Source of the DNA: Syntrophomonadaceae bacterium
GTDB lineage: Bacteria > Bacillota > DSM-12270 > Thermacetogeniales > Thermacetogeniaceae
DNA: 60,901 bases
Reading direction: 5' to 3'
Assembly (NCBI GenBank): GCA_012840385.1
Contig: DULK01000063.1
Coordinates: 1 to 60,901, forward strand
Shown here: positions 28,191 through 38,200 of the stretch, one piece after another
Numbering within the stretch: the first letter of the stretch is position 1
Layout: every line of letters starts with the position of its first letter
Program-made: the position numbers and the translations under genes
Notes under the pieces: generated by a model
Databases searched by the model: none
The model's input: only the letters and a program-made list of their open reading frames with translations
Told to the model about the DNA's origin: nothing

Positions 28191-29781
28191 GGCCGTGTCT
28201 ACCGTAGAAACCATTGCCCTCAACAGCAGTTTCGAGAATGGCTGCGGTTTCGGATATGGTGTCGGGAATTTTGGCTTTGATGTCAATGCGCTTCCCGGCA
28301 ACAGTAATCTCTTCAATCAAGAGATTAACCAGGCGCTTTTTCGCTTCAAGAGAAAGAGTGTCGAGAGCATCTCCGACCTGAGCAGCAAGCTCTTCTAACC
28401 GTTCCAGTTCCCGCGCCGCCAGATCGTGCCGGGAAAGTTCCTTTAAAACCTGCTCCCGGCGGCCCGAGAGGTACTCCCGGCGCTCCTTTATCTCCCTGAG
28501 CCGCTGTTCCATTTCAACTTCGGGTATCAAACCTTTTTGGAACATGGTTGCTACCCGTGACCGTTCTTTGGAGGTTTGAACCAATTCTTTTTCGATGGTG
28601 GCAAGTTCGATTTCCAAAGCTTTGGCGCTCTCGTCAGGGAAAGCGGCATGCAGCTCTGCGCGAAGCCTTTCCGGATTTGTCAGCCAACCTGAGACTCTTT
28701 CCCAAACGATTTCTTCTAATCCCGGAGCATTAAGATATTGGGATTTACAGCGTTCCCGCCCCGGTATGCCGGGTGATTTCGCAGTGCAGACGTAATAAGC
28801 CCTTTTCTTCCCTTTTGACGTAACAAGATTCCCGTGTATAGTCGCGCCGCATTTTCCGCAGCGCATAAGGCCCGAAAGAAGATAAGGGTAAGTGCTGTAG
28901 CTGCGCCAGCGCCTTCGAGAGTTCTCAAAACGCTTTTGGGCTGCATCCCAGGTTTGTTTATCAACAATGGCGGGGACAGAAATCGGGACCCACTCTTCGC
29001 GGGGTCTTTCTTTTCGGTTTACCCTTTCTTCAGGGGGCTTGTATTTATTGAACTTGACGTCCTTAGTATCATAGCGGCGGATATACAGGGTGCCCGCATA
29101 GGCGCTGTTGGCTAAAATACGTTTGACCGTTTGTTTGGCCCATTGTTTGCCTTTGGGACTGGGGATGCCCATGGCATTTAATCGCCGCGCTATTTCATAC
29201 GGGCTGACGTCTTCCTCGGAAACGAACCATTGATACATAAGCCGGATGATTTTAGCCTCTTCTTCGATAATGTGCAGGGTATCTGTTTCTTTATCAAATT
29301 TATAGCCGTAAAGTCCAGGGCTGTGAGTAAGTTTCCCCGCCTTTGCCTTTGCCCGCTTGCCGATAAGGGAGCGGAGCCTGGTCCTGGCCCGTTCATACTC
29401 GTCAACGGCGCTAAGTACGGTTAAGTGAAAGCGGTCTTCAGGGGTGTCGGCAAACCTGGAGTTGACAAAAATCAACTCCGCTCCCACTTTTTTAATCTCG
29501 TCAATCAGCAAAAGCTGATGGGCCACGCTGCGCGACAGACGGCTGGTATCTAAACAAACAAACCAGCGGATGCCGCCGGCTTTCAGCTTTTCCAGCGCCG
29601 CCACGAGGGCGGGGCGCTCCAGGATGGAGCCGGAGACCCCTTCGTCCACGAACTCCAGTATTTCATTCGCGCCCAGATCCCGGGCTCTAGTCCTGCATTC
29701 CTCCCTCTGGGCTGCAATGGAATAGCCGCGTTCGGCCTGTTCCTCGGTGGACACCCGTAAATATATCAGCGCAGCGCTCAC
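28150..29781 (-). CDS. Large serine recombinase (integrase)
   Basis: A site-specific integrase of 543 residues. The N-terminal resolvase domain has the nucleophile Ser11 in IYLRVSTEEQAERG and LDTSRLSRS and EYERARTRLRS. A recombinase domain follows (about 150-280, SPYEIARRLNAMGIPSPKGKQWAKQTVKRIL). The zinc ribbon is RCGKCGATIHG...YYVCTAKSPGIPGRERC, then a coiled coil (about 400-480). It starts at GTG 29781, overlapping the stop of a small gene by four bases. The last 12 codons (about GRSPEPRGGR, with the stop) are read from host DNA beyond attL, so the tail differs from that in a circular form. It probably catalysed insertion into the PRK06851-type gene. Confidence 0.95.
   Translation of the reverse strand: MSAALIYLRVSTEEQAERGYSIAAQREECRTRARDLGANEILEFVDEGVSGSILERPALVAALEKLKAGGIRWFVCLDTSRLSRSVAHQLLLIDEIKKVGAELIFVNSRFADTPEDRFHLTVLSAVDEYERARTRLRSLIGKRAKAKAGKLTHSPGLYGYKFDKETDTLHIIEEEAKIIRLMYQWFVSEEDVSPYEIARRLNAMGIPSPKGKQWAKQTVKRILANSAYAGTLYIRRYDTKDVKFNKYKPPEERVNRKERPREEWVPISVPAIVDKQTWDAAQKRFENSRRRWRSYSTYPYLLSGLMRCGKCGATIHGNLVTSKGKKRAYYVCTAKSPGIPGRERCKSQYLNAPGLEEIVWERVSGWLTNPERLRAELHAAFPDESAKALEIELATIEKELVQTSKERSRVATMFQKGLIPEVEMEQRLREIKERREYLSGRREQVLKELSRHDLAARELERLEELAAQVGDALDTLSLEAKKRLVNLLIEEITVAGKRIDIKAKIPDTISETAAILETAVEGNGFYGRHGPARGRSPEPRGGR
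28185..28210. other. attL: left junction of the integrated element
   Basis: Host-derived sequence meets the element at GTGCGG (28185-28190). The element arm GGCCGTGTCTACCGTAGAAA (28191-28210) follows and is an imperfect inverted repeat of the arm at 50771-50790. Confidence 0.8.
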
Positions 29782-29951
29782 CTTCCCTGCCCATCCTTCG
29801 GTCCGACCTTACATTGAAGTACTTGTGAGGATTTCCTGCTCTGCTCGGTAAGGCGGAACAGAAGAAAGCGAATCGCTTCCCGGTAGGCTTGTTCACGTTC
29901 ATCCTGGGAGCCGCTGCGGGTTATGATCACTTCAAATTCCCGCTTTGCCAT
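29778..29951 (-). CDS. Small basic protein coupled to the serine recombinase
   Basis: A 57-residue protein (MAKREFEVIITRSGSQDEREQ...) that I do not recognise. ATG 29951 follows AGGAGGTGGGGGC; the longer frame from 30041 has no comparable site. Its stop overlaps the recombinase start (GTGA), so the two are translationally coupled. It has one predicted helix (EREQAYREAIRFLLFRLTEQS) and a basic tail. Genes placed like this beside serine recombinases can encode accessory or directionality factors; here that is only inferred from position. Confidence 0.6.
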   Translation of the reverse strand: MAKREFEVIITRSGSQDEREQAYREAIRFLLFRLTEQSRKSSQVLQCKVGPKDGQGR

Positions 29952-30128
29952 GCCCCCACCTCCTATTAAGGCCCGATGGCCGGGCAAAAACCCTTCCACC
30001 TCCACGCCTACCGGTACCCCGAAGCAGATTCCAATTATCAAGCAAATAGCTGCACTTTTTTCATTAATTCAGTTTATGCTGGAGGCGTCTATGGACGACC
30101 CGGGGAGAAATAATTACCATTAAAGGCT

Positions 30129-30425
30129 TTGCGCTTTGGTCGACGGGAAAGAGTAGGTTCACAACACCGCAAGACAAGCAAAAGTGAACTTTTTCAGGCC
30201 GCGAACTTAAAAGCGGCTTTTAAGAAGGTAGCGGAAGCTTCTGGCAGGCGTCTGACCTCTGACGAGATCGAAAAGATCGCCAGAGAGCACAAAGTGCCCT
30301 ATCATCATGCCCACGCCGACCGAAGGTTACACATAAGCCGCTGTTGCCCCAAAATTAAACGTGATATAATGAAAGTGAAGTGTCGAGCCAGGAAGGATTT
30401 CCAATGGGCATTGAAAGGGTGGTGA
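30129..30425 (+). CDS. Hypothetical protein, possibly a fragment
   Basis: A 98-codon frame starting at TTG without a clear ribosome site. The middle (SELFQAANLKAAFKKVAEASGRRLTSDEIEKIAREHKVPYHHAH) looks like real helical protein, while the last third is rich in Cys, Arg and Lys and overlaps the promoter of the next gene. It may be a decayed gene. I do not recognise the family. Confidence 0.3.
   Translation: MRFGRRERVGSQHRKTSKSELFQAANLKAAFKKVAEASGRRLTSDEIEKIAREHKVPYHHAHADRRLHISRCCPKIKRDIMKVKCRARKDFQWALKGW
30362..30370 (+). promoter_or_regulatory. Extended -10 promoter of the tumA-like gene
   Basis: TGATATAAT (TG-N-TATAAT) at 30362-30370, about 60 bases before ATG 30433. No good -35 box is seen, which is usual for extended -10 promoters. 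Confidence 0.5.
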
Positions 30426-30432
30426 AGTCCGG

Positions 30433-30750
30433 ATGGAAAGTTTTAATTTTGACCTTAACCAGGTGATTGCCCGCACTTTGGCCGAAGGCGGCTTTGCTTC
30501 TGAGAAGGAGGCCACACGTGAGATTTCTCTAATGGTCGCCCTTGCAAAGATTAGTAGATATGAACGCGAATGTGCAAAATTCAGGAAGAAATATGGCCTG
30601 ACGTTCCAGGAATTTCAACGCAAGGTAAATAGTATTGTTGGAGCAGAAATCTTTGAAGAAGAAAACGACTTAATGGACTGGGAGTTTGCGGAAAATGCCC
30701 TCGCTTTGTGGCAGAAGCGATTAGAGGTTCTAAAAAATGCATATCGGTAA
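30433..30750 (+). CDS. TumA-type antitoxin
   Basis: A 105-residue, mostly helical protein (NFDLNQVIARTLAEGGFASEKEATREISLMVALAKISRYERECAKFRKKYGLTF) of the kind that precedes TumE/DUF6516 toxins. Its last 14 bases overlap the toxin frame, the usual gene order. The antitoxin is intact while its toxin is broken. Confidence 0.7.
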   Translation: MESFNFDLNQVIARTLAEGGFASEKEATREISLMVALAKISRYERECAKFRKKYGLTFQEFQRKVNSIVGAEIFEEENDLMDWEFAENALALWQKRLEVLKNAYR

Positions 30751-31095
30751 TATATTGAAATCGTTTTCGGATATCATTGCTCACCTGGAAGTTCTACGTT
30801 TTGAAGTTGAGGGCAATGACAGCGCTCTGCAACTGGAAATTACCTTTAATGACGGTAGTAAACTGCATGTACGGGACTACATTTTTGATGCTCAAAAACG
30901 TAAATACGCCTATCACTGGCATGATAAGAATTATTGACTACTGGTTCGAGGGGACAATGCACCGCATTGGCCAGAGATAGAAACCCACCCACATCATAAG
31001 CATGTTTATAACGAGAAAACGTACGGGCCTCGTCTGAGACTGATTTAAAAGAAGTACTTACCGCCATCCGGACCTGGATGAAAAATAACCCTTAA
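30737..31095 (+). pseudogene. TumE-type (DUF6516) toxin, broken by a stop and a frameshift
   Basis: The first 66 residues (to YAYHWHDKNY) are followed by TGA at 30935-30937. The same frame then continues with LLVRGDNAPHWPEIETHPHHKHV, the conserved TumE core. After about 31035 the family tail ETDLKEVLTAIRTWMKNNP is read in another frame, ending at TAA 31093-31095. So one nonsense change and at least one indel inactivate the toxin. Confidence 0.75.
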
Positions 31096-31129
31096 CCGTA
31101 GGCGTCAAAAGGGAGTTTTTGCGAGTGAC

Positions 31130-31207
31130 AAAGGCTATGCTTGGCCGTTGGATCCGATATTCGGCGTTCAGGGCTTCCCATTCTTTTTGCCGCTCGGCTT
31201 TGGTCAT
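31130..31207 (-). pseudogene. Short remnant resembling an IS66 accessory protein
   Basis: From ATG 31207 the minus strand reads MTKAERQKEWEALNAEYRIQ, which resembles the N terminus of IS66 Orf1/TnpA-type proteins, then loses similarity. No other IS66 gene is nearby. The assignment rests on about 20 residues. Confidence 0.3.
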
Positions 31208-31262
31208 GAAAAAATCCCCTTTGATCCGTCCTCTAGGGGGGATTATCCTATAAACCTAAAAG

Positions 31263-31457
31263 TTAAGCCAGTTGGGGTATTTTACGCTTACTTACAAAAG
31301 GCACTGTTACTACCGGGGAGGAGCCAAAATTCCAGGCAACGCCGATTTTGCAAATTAGGAAAGATAAAGACAACCGTCCGAAAACGGCATGCAGGAGGTT
31401 TACTTGCTTAATCTGGGCTAAAGCAATAAGTGGTGTCGAGTTAGAGACCACTTTCAT
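31263..31457 (-). pseudogene. PIN-domain (DUF3368-type) toxin, truncated
   Basis: The first 27 or so residues, MKVVSNSTPLIALAQIKQVNLLHAVFGR, are the N terminus of a DUF3368/VapC-like PIN nuclease. After that the frame is unrelated and stops at 64 residues, against about 150 in the family; later acidic residues of the active site are missing. It overlaps the end of the UPF0175 antitoxin gene by 17 bases, the usual arrangement. Confidence 0.7.
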
Positions 31458-31731
31458 TTTGCAAAAACTCCTTAACGGTCGCCAAGTCTTCCTCTAGCTC
31501 GTCGAGATCATAGTTGAGAGGAATATTATGTGCGGCCAAGAAATCGAGGAATTCCTGTTTGGAAACGTTGGCCAGTTCCGCCGCCTTGCCCAGGGATAAA
31601 CTCCCATCTGCGTAAAAGGTTGCCGCCAGCCTCTTCACGGCCTCCATTTTTACCCGTTGAGCCGATTCCCGGCCTTTGATGAACAGTTCTTTTGGCAACT
31701 CGAGATCAATCCTTATAGTTTGGCCCGGCAT
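31441..31731 (-). CDS. UPF0175-family antitoxin
   Basis: A protein of about 96 residues from ATG 31731, which follows GGGAGG with seven bases between; an in-frame ATG at 31761 is the alternative. The body (AVKRLAATFYADGSLSLGKAAELANVSKQEFLDFLAAHNIPLNYD) is a UPF0175 helix-turn-helix domain, commonly paired with DUF3368 PIN toxins. The antitoxin is complete but its toxin is truncated. Confidence 0.82.
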   Translation of the reverse strand: MPGQTIRIDLELPKELFIKGRESAQRVKMEAVKRLAATFYADGSLSLGKAAELANVSKQEFLDFLAAHNIPLNYDLDELEEDLATVKEFLQNESGL

Positions 31732-31806
31732 TTTATCGCCTCCCGGTAATACCAACTTCATAGGAGATACACGTCCTCAACTTTATATTATTTATTATAG
31801 TCAGTG

Positions 31807-32235
31807 TCAGGCAGATGAAGGTCGAGTTAAGCCACCCAACTGAGAAAGACCTCGTACCGCCATCACTAAAGGTGTAGTATTTGTTCCAAGCAGCGGCAGG
31901 CCTTTCCGCAGCCATGCCGCTGTATCATCCCCTGCGTACCACCGATAACGTTTCTCCGACAAACCCCTTTTCTGACTGTCTGTTTGCTTATCACGACAAC
32001 TCTCTTGTTTCAGCCACTCGCTTAATCTGCCATTGTGCCGCAATGCCACCAGATGCCCTAACCTGTTAGCTCCAGATGCGCTCCAACTCCACCGATGACG
32101 TTTAAACCGGCTCATTAATACACTGTCGATGTTGCTACTACCTTTCCGTAGAACGTCTGAGCATGTTAATGCGGGTAACCCTGGTCGGACGCCTTTTGGC
32201 TCCCAGAGGGGGCGGTCACTGACGCCACCCTGCAA
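31807..32235 (-). pseudogene. C-terminal transposase remnant (ISLre2/UPF0236-like) abutting the CRISPR array
   Basis: The minus-strand frame contains SNIDSVLMSRFKRHRWSWSASGANRLGHLVALRHNGRLSEWLKQES, resembling the C-terminal end of ISLre2/UPF0236 transposases (RMK.R.MSWS..GA). There is no start or N-terminal part: the frame runs straight into the last CRISPR repeat at 32236. It is best read as a transposase tail left when an insertion or deletion removed the old end of the array. Family assignment is moderate. Confidence 0.5.
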
Positions 32236-35200
32236 GTTCAGATTCCTCTATGGTCGATCCCAACACCCCTGCACAAGCTCCCCGGGGCCGTTGCCATTAT
32301 TCAGATTCCTCTATGGTCGATCCCAACCCGGCCGTAGGTAATTGCGCTGCCTATTCCCTGCGGCGATTCAGATTCCTCTATGGTCGATCCCAACTAATTG
32401 CAGTAAAATCTTCAGAAGAAGCAGGGGGATTCAGATTCCTCTATGGTCGATCCCAACTCCCACTGAGCTATGCGCCCATCCGCCTGGAATAGATTCAGAT
32501 TCCTCTATGGTCGATCCCAACGCTCATCGTTACCGTCAATAAGCCGGACTATTACATAATTCAGATTCCTCTATGGTCGATCCCAACCTATATTAAATCA
32601 CAAAAAAAAGGGGAGATAACTAAATTCAGATTCCTCTATGGTCGATCCCAACGTGTCCATCCCGGCGAACATAATAGAAGGGATCTTCACGTTTCAGATT
32701 CCTCTATGGTCGATCCCAACGGCTCCAGTACAGATCCATCCACCACAACGGCCCTCATTCAGATTCCTCTATGGTCGATCCCAACTTTTATGAAAAATTT
32801 TCGCTCTCGTAAGTATTACGTATTCAGATTCCTCTATGGTCGATCCCAACTTAGACGTAGCCATAAAATCAAAAGACCCTGCAAGATTCAGATTCCTCTA
32901 TGGTCGATCCCAACCGCCTCAACTGAATTTGAGTTTTTTTAAGAGACCGATTCAGATTCCTCTATGGTCGATCCCAACTGAAGTAAAAGGTAAACTGGGA
33001 GCTAGATTAAGTAAAAGATTCAGATTCCTCTATGGTCGATCCCAACATTAGCACCTTGGAGACATCGATATATCCTGCTTATAATTCAGATTCCTCTATG
33101 GTCGATCCCAACGCGTTTTGCTTCGCAAAAGCGCGGGTGACCGTCTCTTGATTCAGATTCCTCTATGGTCGATCCCAACACCCCCCGTGCAATCTCATCA
33201 GATGTGAATCTTGACCTGATTCAGATTCCTCTATGGTCGATCCCAACAATTATTTTTAAAATATTTGTCAAATTCCTTCACTCATTCAGATTCCTCTATG
33301 GTCGATCCCAACTTGCTACTCCCGAATGCGGGACTACTTACCGTTATATTCAGATTCCTCTATGGTCGATCCCAACAAACGAATCGGCGAATTAAAAATG
33401 TTCGCCATGCGGAAATTCAGATTCCTCTATGGTCGATCCCAACTCACGATGTCTTCCCGCTTGATGACCCCACCCCCGATTCAGATTCCTCTATGGTCGA
33501 TCCCAACCTTCCGGCATAACTACAGGTGCATTTGATTTATTTTATTCAGATTCCTCTATGGTCGATCCCAACGGAAGCATGTGAAAAAATCAGTTATTAC
33601 AAAAAATATATTCAGATTCCTCTATGGTCGATCCCAACTGTTTTATTAAATCTCGGTATTGATCGCTCAGGAGTTCCATTCAGATTCCTCTATGGTCGAT
33701 CCCAACTTTGAAACCGTAATTGTAAGACTTTTCTTATCCTGATTCAGATTCCTCTATGGTCGATCCCAACAATTCTAATTCATCGAAATTACATAAATTA
33801 ATTCTTATTCAGATTCCTCTATGGTCGATCCCAACATTTGCGGATAAGCCTTGATTCGGAAAATGAGATATATTCAGATTCCTCTATGGTCGATCCCAAC
33901 CGGTCTAAGGGAGGGGTGAGCAGCAAGGTTGAACGGGATTCAGATTCCTCTATGGTCGATCCCAACTGCCATGCGAGCGGAACGCCCTTCTTTTTTAAAC
34001 AGATTCAGATTCCTCTATGGTCGATCCCAACGCGGTGTTTTGGAAGCGACCGCAGTATAAGTTGTTAATTCAGATTCCTCTATGGTCGATCCCAACAGCT
34101 TCTCAACGGAATAAGCATAAGCATCATATGCTCATTCAGATTCCTCTATGGTCGATCCCAACAGTGATCGGAGAAAGCGTTCAATTCTTGGATAGAGTAT
34201 TCAGATTCCTCTATGGTCGATCCCAACGTTGTCGAAGTGGGTTTTTCCACGAATGATTTTAGTATTCAGATTCCTCTATGGTCGATCCCAACCTTATTCT
34301 TACGATTCGTGACTCTAACGGGGCTTTGTATTCAGATTCCTCTATGGTCGATCCCAACAGAAATTGCCCGGGAGGCAAACAAAGAGGCCATTGATGATTC
34401 AGATTCCTCTATGGTCGATCCCAACCCGACTGTGATCGACGTTCTCAGGCCAAATATGCGCGCCATTCAGATTCCTCTATGGTCGATCCCAACCCCACTG
34501 ATAGTCACCTCCGCGGCAGTTCTGCAACCACATTCAGATTCCTCTATGGTCGATCCCAACTGCCAGGAAAAAAGCACGATTCAGAAATGCTAGCACATTC
34601 AGATTCCTCTATGGTCGATCCCAACAAAATCCTCTTTGCTATTTTGCTTTTTATTTCTTTTTATTCAGATTCCTCTATGGTCGATCCCAACTAGACTCAC
34701 AGGTAGTCGAACAAAAAACGTCGTTCATTCAGATTCCTCTATGGTCGATCCCAACGGGAAACGAGAGGGCAGCGGGAGAGGAACAGTTAAATTCAGATTC
34801 CTCTATGGTCGATCCCAACGGGAAGCGCAAGCAAAAGTTGCTAGTTTAGGAACGCAGATTCAGATTCCTCTATGGTCGATCCCAACTACTGCGACAACTA
34901 ACAGGAAGTAACGACATAAATGTAATTCAGATTCCTCTATGGTCGATCCCAACCGCGTGTTTTGCATGTCCCAACCAGCTCTGCACCGATTCAGATTCCT
35001 CTATGGTCGATCCCAACTAATTGACTAGTCAGGTTTCCTATCGGCAACCCCCTATTCAGATTCCTCTATGGTCGATCCCAACTCATTCTGTAACTGAATC
35101 AGCTCGCTTTCCAGATTGTATTCAGATTCCTCTATGGTCGATCCCAACTGGTGAGCGTAACTGAAGCGATGCTCAGAAAGAAACATTCAGATTCCTCTAT

Positions 35201-38200
35201 GGTCGATCCCAACTTCATCTATGGCAAATCGAAGACCCACGGAAAAGGCATTCAGATTCCTCTATGGTCGATCCCAACTGTAAGAATAAAGGTTTAGGAC
35301 TTATAGAATACAAATAATTCAGATTCCTCTATGGTCGATCCCAACACAAGGATGGAGCGGGTACTTTTGGATGGATTAAAGAATTCAGATTCCTCTATGG
35401 TCGATCCCAACTTCTTTCGTTTATATTCTTTTTCGTTCTCTTCCCACATTCAGATTCCTCTATGGTCGATCCCAACGGGAGCAGGAGAAGTTCTCTAGTC
35501 CTCATCCTCCCTTATTCAGATTCCTCTATGGTCGATCCCAACGTAAATTGAGATTGCCGTCGAAGGCCAGCAGGTACGATTCAGATTCCTCTATGGTCGA
35601 TCCCAACTTACTTGAAGCAGTCCATTTGTAAGGCCACTATAACATTCAGATTCCTCTATGGTCGATCCCAACGCAGCTATATATACTTTGTCACCCTTTC
35701 GAAGAAAATTCAGATTCCTCTATGGTCGATCCCAACGGTACTTAAACCGGCAATTCGGGCCAGATATTGTGCTGATTCAGATTCCTCTATGGTCGATCCC
35801 AACGTGACCGGAAAACCGCATAACAATGCGGGTTGCGGGGATAATTCAGATTCCTCTATGGTCGATCCCAACTCATCGGTTGCCCGGTATGCGTCCAAAA
35901 CGTGCCGAAATTCAGATTCCTCTATGGTCGATCCCAACTCGATATTGTGAAAGGCACGGGCAGCTTTGTGATGAATTCAGATTCCTCTATGGTCGATCCC
36001 AACAAGAATCCCTTTCGGGCTTTTGTCATAGCCAAAGGGATTCAGATTCCTCTATGGTCGATCCCAACTAGCTTATGGGCGATGACATTCCCGGAAATGA
36101 TCAGTATTCAGATTCCTCTATGGTCGATCCCAACGCTTAAATGGTGCGATGTTTACTTCGGAAACGGGCAAGATTCAGATTCCTCTATGGTCGATCCCAA
36201 CTACATAAGCATCAACCTTACCACTTCTAACACTACCATTCAGATTCCTCTATGGTCGATCCCAACTTAGCAGTTTAAAAGGCAATTTAATCCCCCTTTT
36301 TATATTCAGATTCCTCTATGGTCGATCCCAACAACAATATTGCCTGCCCTGTTTGCTTGGCCCGGTAGGATTCAGATTCCTCTATGGTCGATCCCAACTT
36401 CTAGTTGTTGCTTTATCAGGGAGAAAAACCAGCCTGATTCAGATTCCTCTATGGTCGATCCCAACAGGGAGCAGGAGAAGTTCTCTAGTCCTCATCCTCC
36501 CTTATTCAGATTCCTCTATGGTCGATCCCAACACAATAACGTGGGCGGAATAGCTTACAGGCTCAAAAAGATTCAGATTCCTCTATGGTCGATCCCAACA
36601 GGAAACAGATAAATACTTGGGGTTTATTTAGAGGAATTCAGATTCCTCTATGGTCGATCCCAACGAGGCAGGGTTTCAACAGGAACCGAAAAACGGCGAC
36701 ATTCAGATTCCTCTATGGTCGATCCCAACTTATTATCAGGCGATATGGCCCCTCGGACGCAAAAGATTCAGATTCCTCTATGGTCGATCCCAACGAAATT
36801 CTAAACAAAATACGAGGATATTTTTTAGGCAATTCAGATTCCTCTATGGTCGATCCCAACTTGAAGAGAAAAAAATAGAGCATTTTATATGCTCTAAATG
36901 ATTCAGATTCCTCTATGGTCGATCCCAACCTTTTTGTCGAGGGCAAGGAAAGGAGAAATCATAGATTCAGATTCCTCTATGGTCGATCCCAACGGCCGGT
37001 CGGCAATTCGTTCACCGCTTACGATTTCCATTCAGATTCCTCTATGGTCGATCCCAACCGGAATCTCTTAGAAGAGTTCGGGCCTTCTTTATTATTCAGA
37101 TTCCTCTATGGTCGATCCCAACTGCGCGGCCTATAATCAATACCACTGCCGGCTTTAATTCAGATTCCTCTATGGTCGATCCCAACGGGTATTTTTAAAC
37201 CCAGTTCGTAACGGAAATAATACCATTCAGATTCCTCTATGGTCGATCCCAACCTAGTCTCAGGAATTCAGTGTGATTGATGCTTATGTGCAATTCAGAT
37301 TCCTCTATGGTCGATCCCAACTTCGGATTAAAAAGGGAGCCGTGTCTGGCAAGTCTATTCAGATTCCTCTATGGTCGATCCCAACTCCCGGAACCGTTTT
37401 TGATATTTTGACAGTTTACCGCCATTCAGATTCCTCTATGGTCGATCCCAACATTGGAGTGATTTGCGTGGCTAAGAGAGGTTCGCCAGAGATTCAGATT
37501 CCTCTATGGTCGATCCCAACTACGAAGGAAACGCTGGAAGGAACGAAAACCAGGCTATTCAGATTCCTCTATGGTCGATCCCAACAACTCAACTGCTCGA
37601 TTGGATAGGTTCATGTATTCCATTCAGATTCCTCTATGGTCGATCCCAACAACTACCTAAAGCAATACAATCCGACATCAAAAAATAATTCAGATTCCTC
37701 TATGGTCGATCCCAACCGCAGCTTGAACAGGCCCGGATTTCTCCGGTGTTTGATTCAGATTCCTCTATGGTCGATCCCAACACAAGTGATAAAATTTAAT
37801 TATAAGGAGGACTAGCTAATTCAGATTCCTCTATGGTCGATCCCAACAACTAACTAAAAGGGGGAAGTAAAAATGTTAAAAGAATTCAGATTCCTCTATG
37901 GTCGATCCCAACCTGTACTCTTTTTCTTTTCAACATCAAATCACCCCCTACATTCAGATTCCTCTATGGTCGATCCCAACGTGGATGTGGCCAGGTTCGG
38001 TGACAATGAAACAGTCCATTCAGATTCCTCTATGGTCGATCCCAACAAGAGCGAGAGCAGAAGAGAAAAATACGAGATCAGGATTCAGATTCCTCTATGG
38101 TCGATCCCAACCAGTCAAAGGACTATGAGGCCTATGAGCGGGCCTGCTTAATTCAGATTCCTCTATGGTCGATCCCAACGAGAGTTATATGATGCCATCT

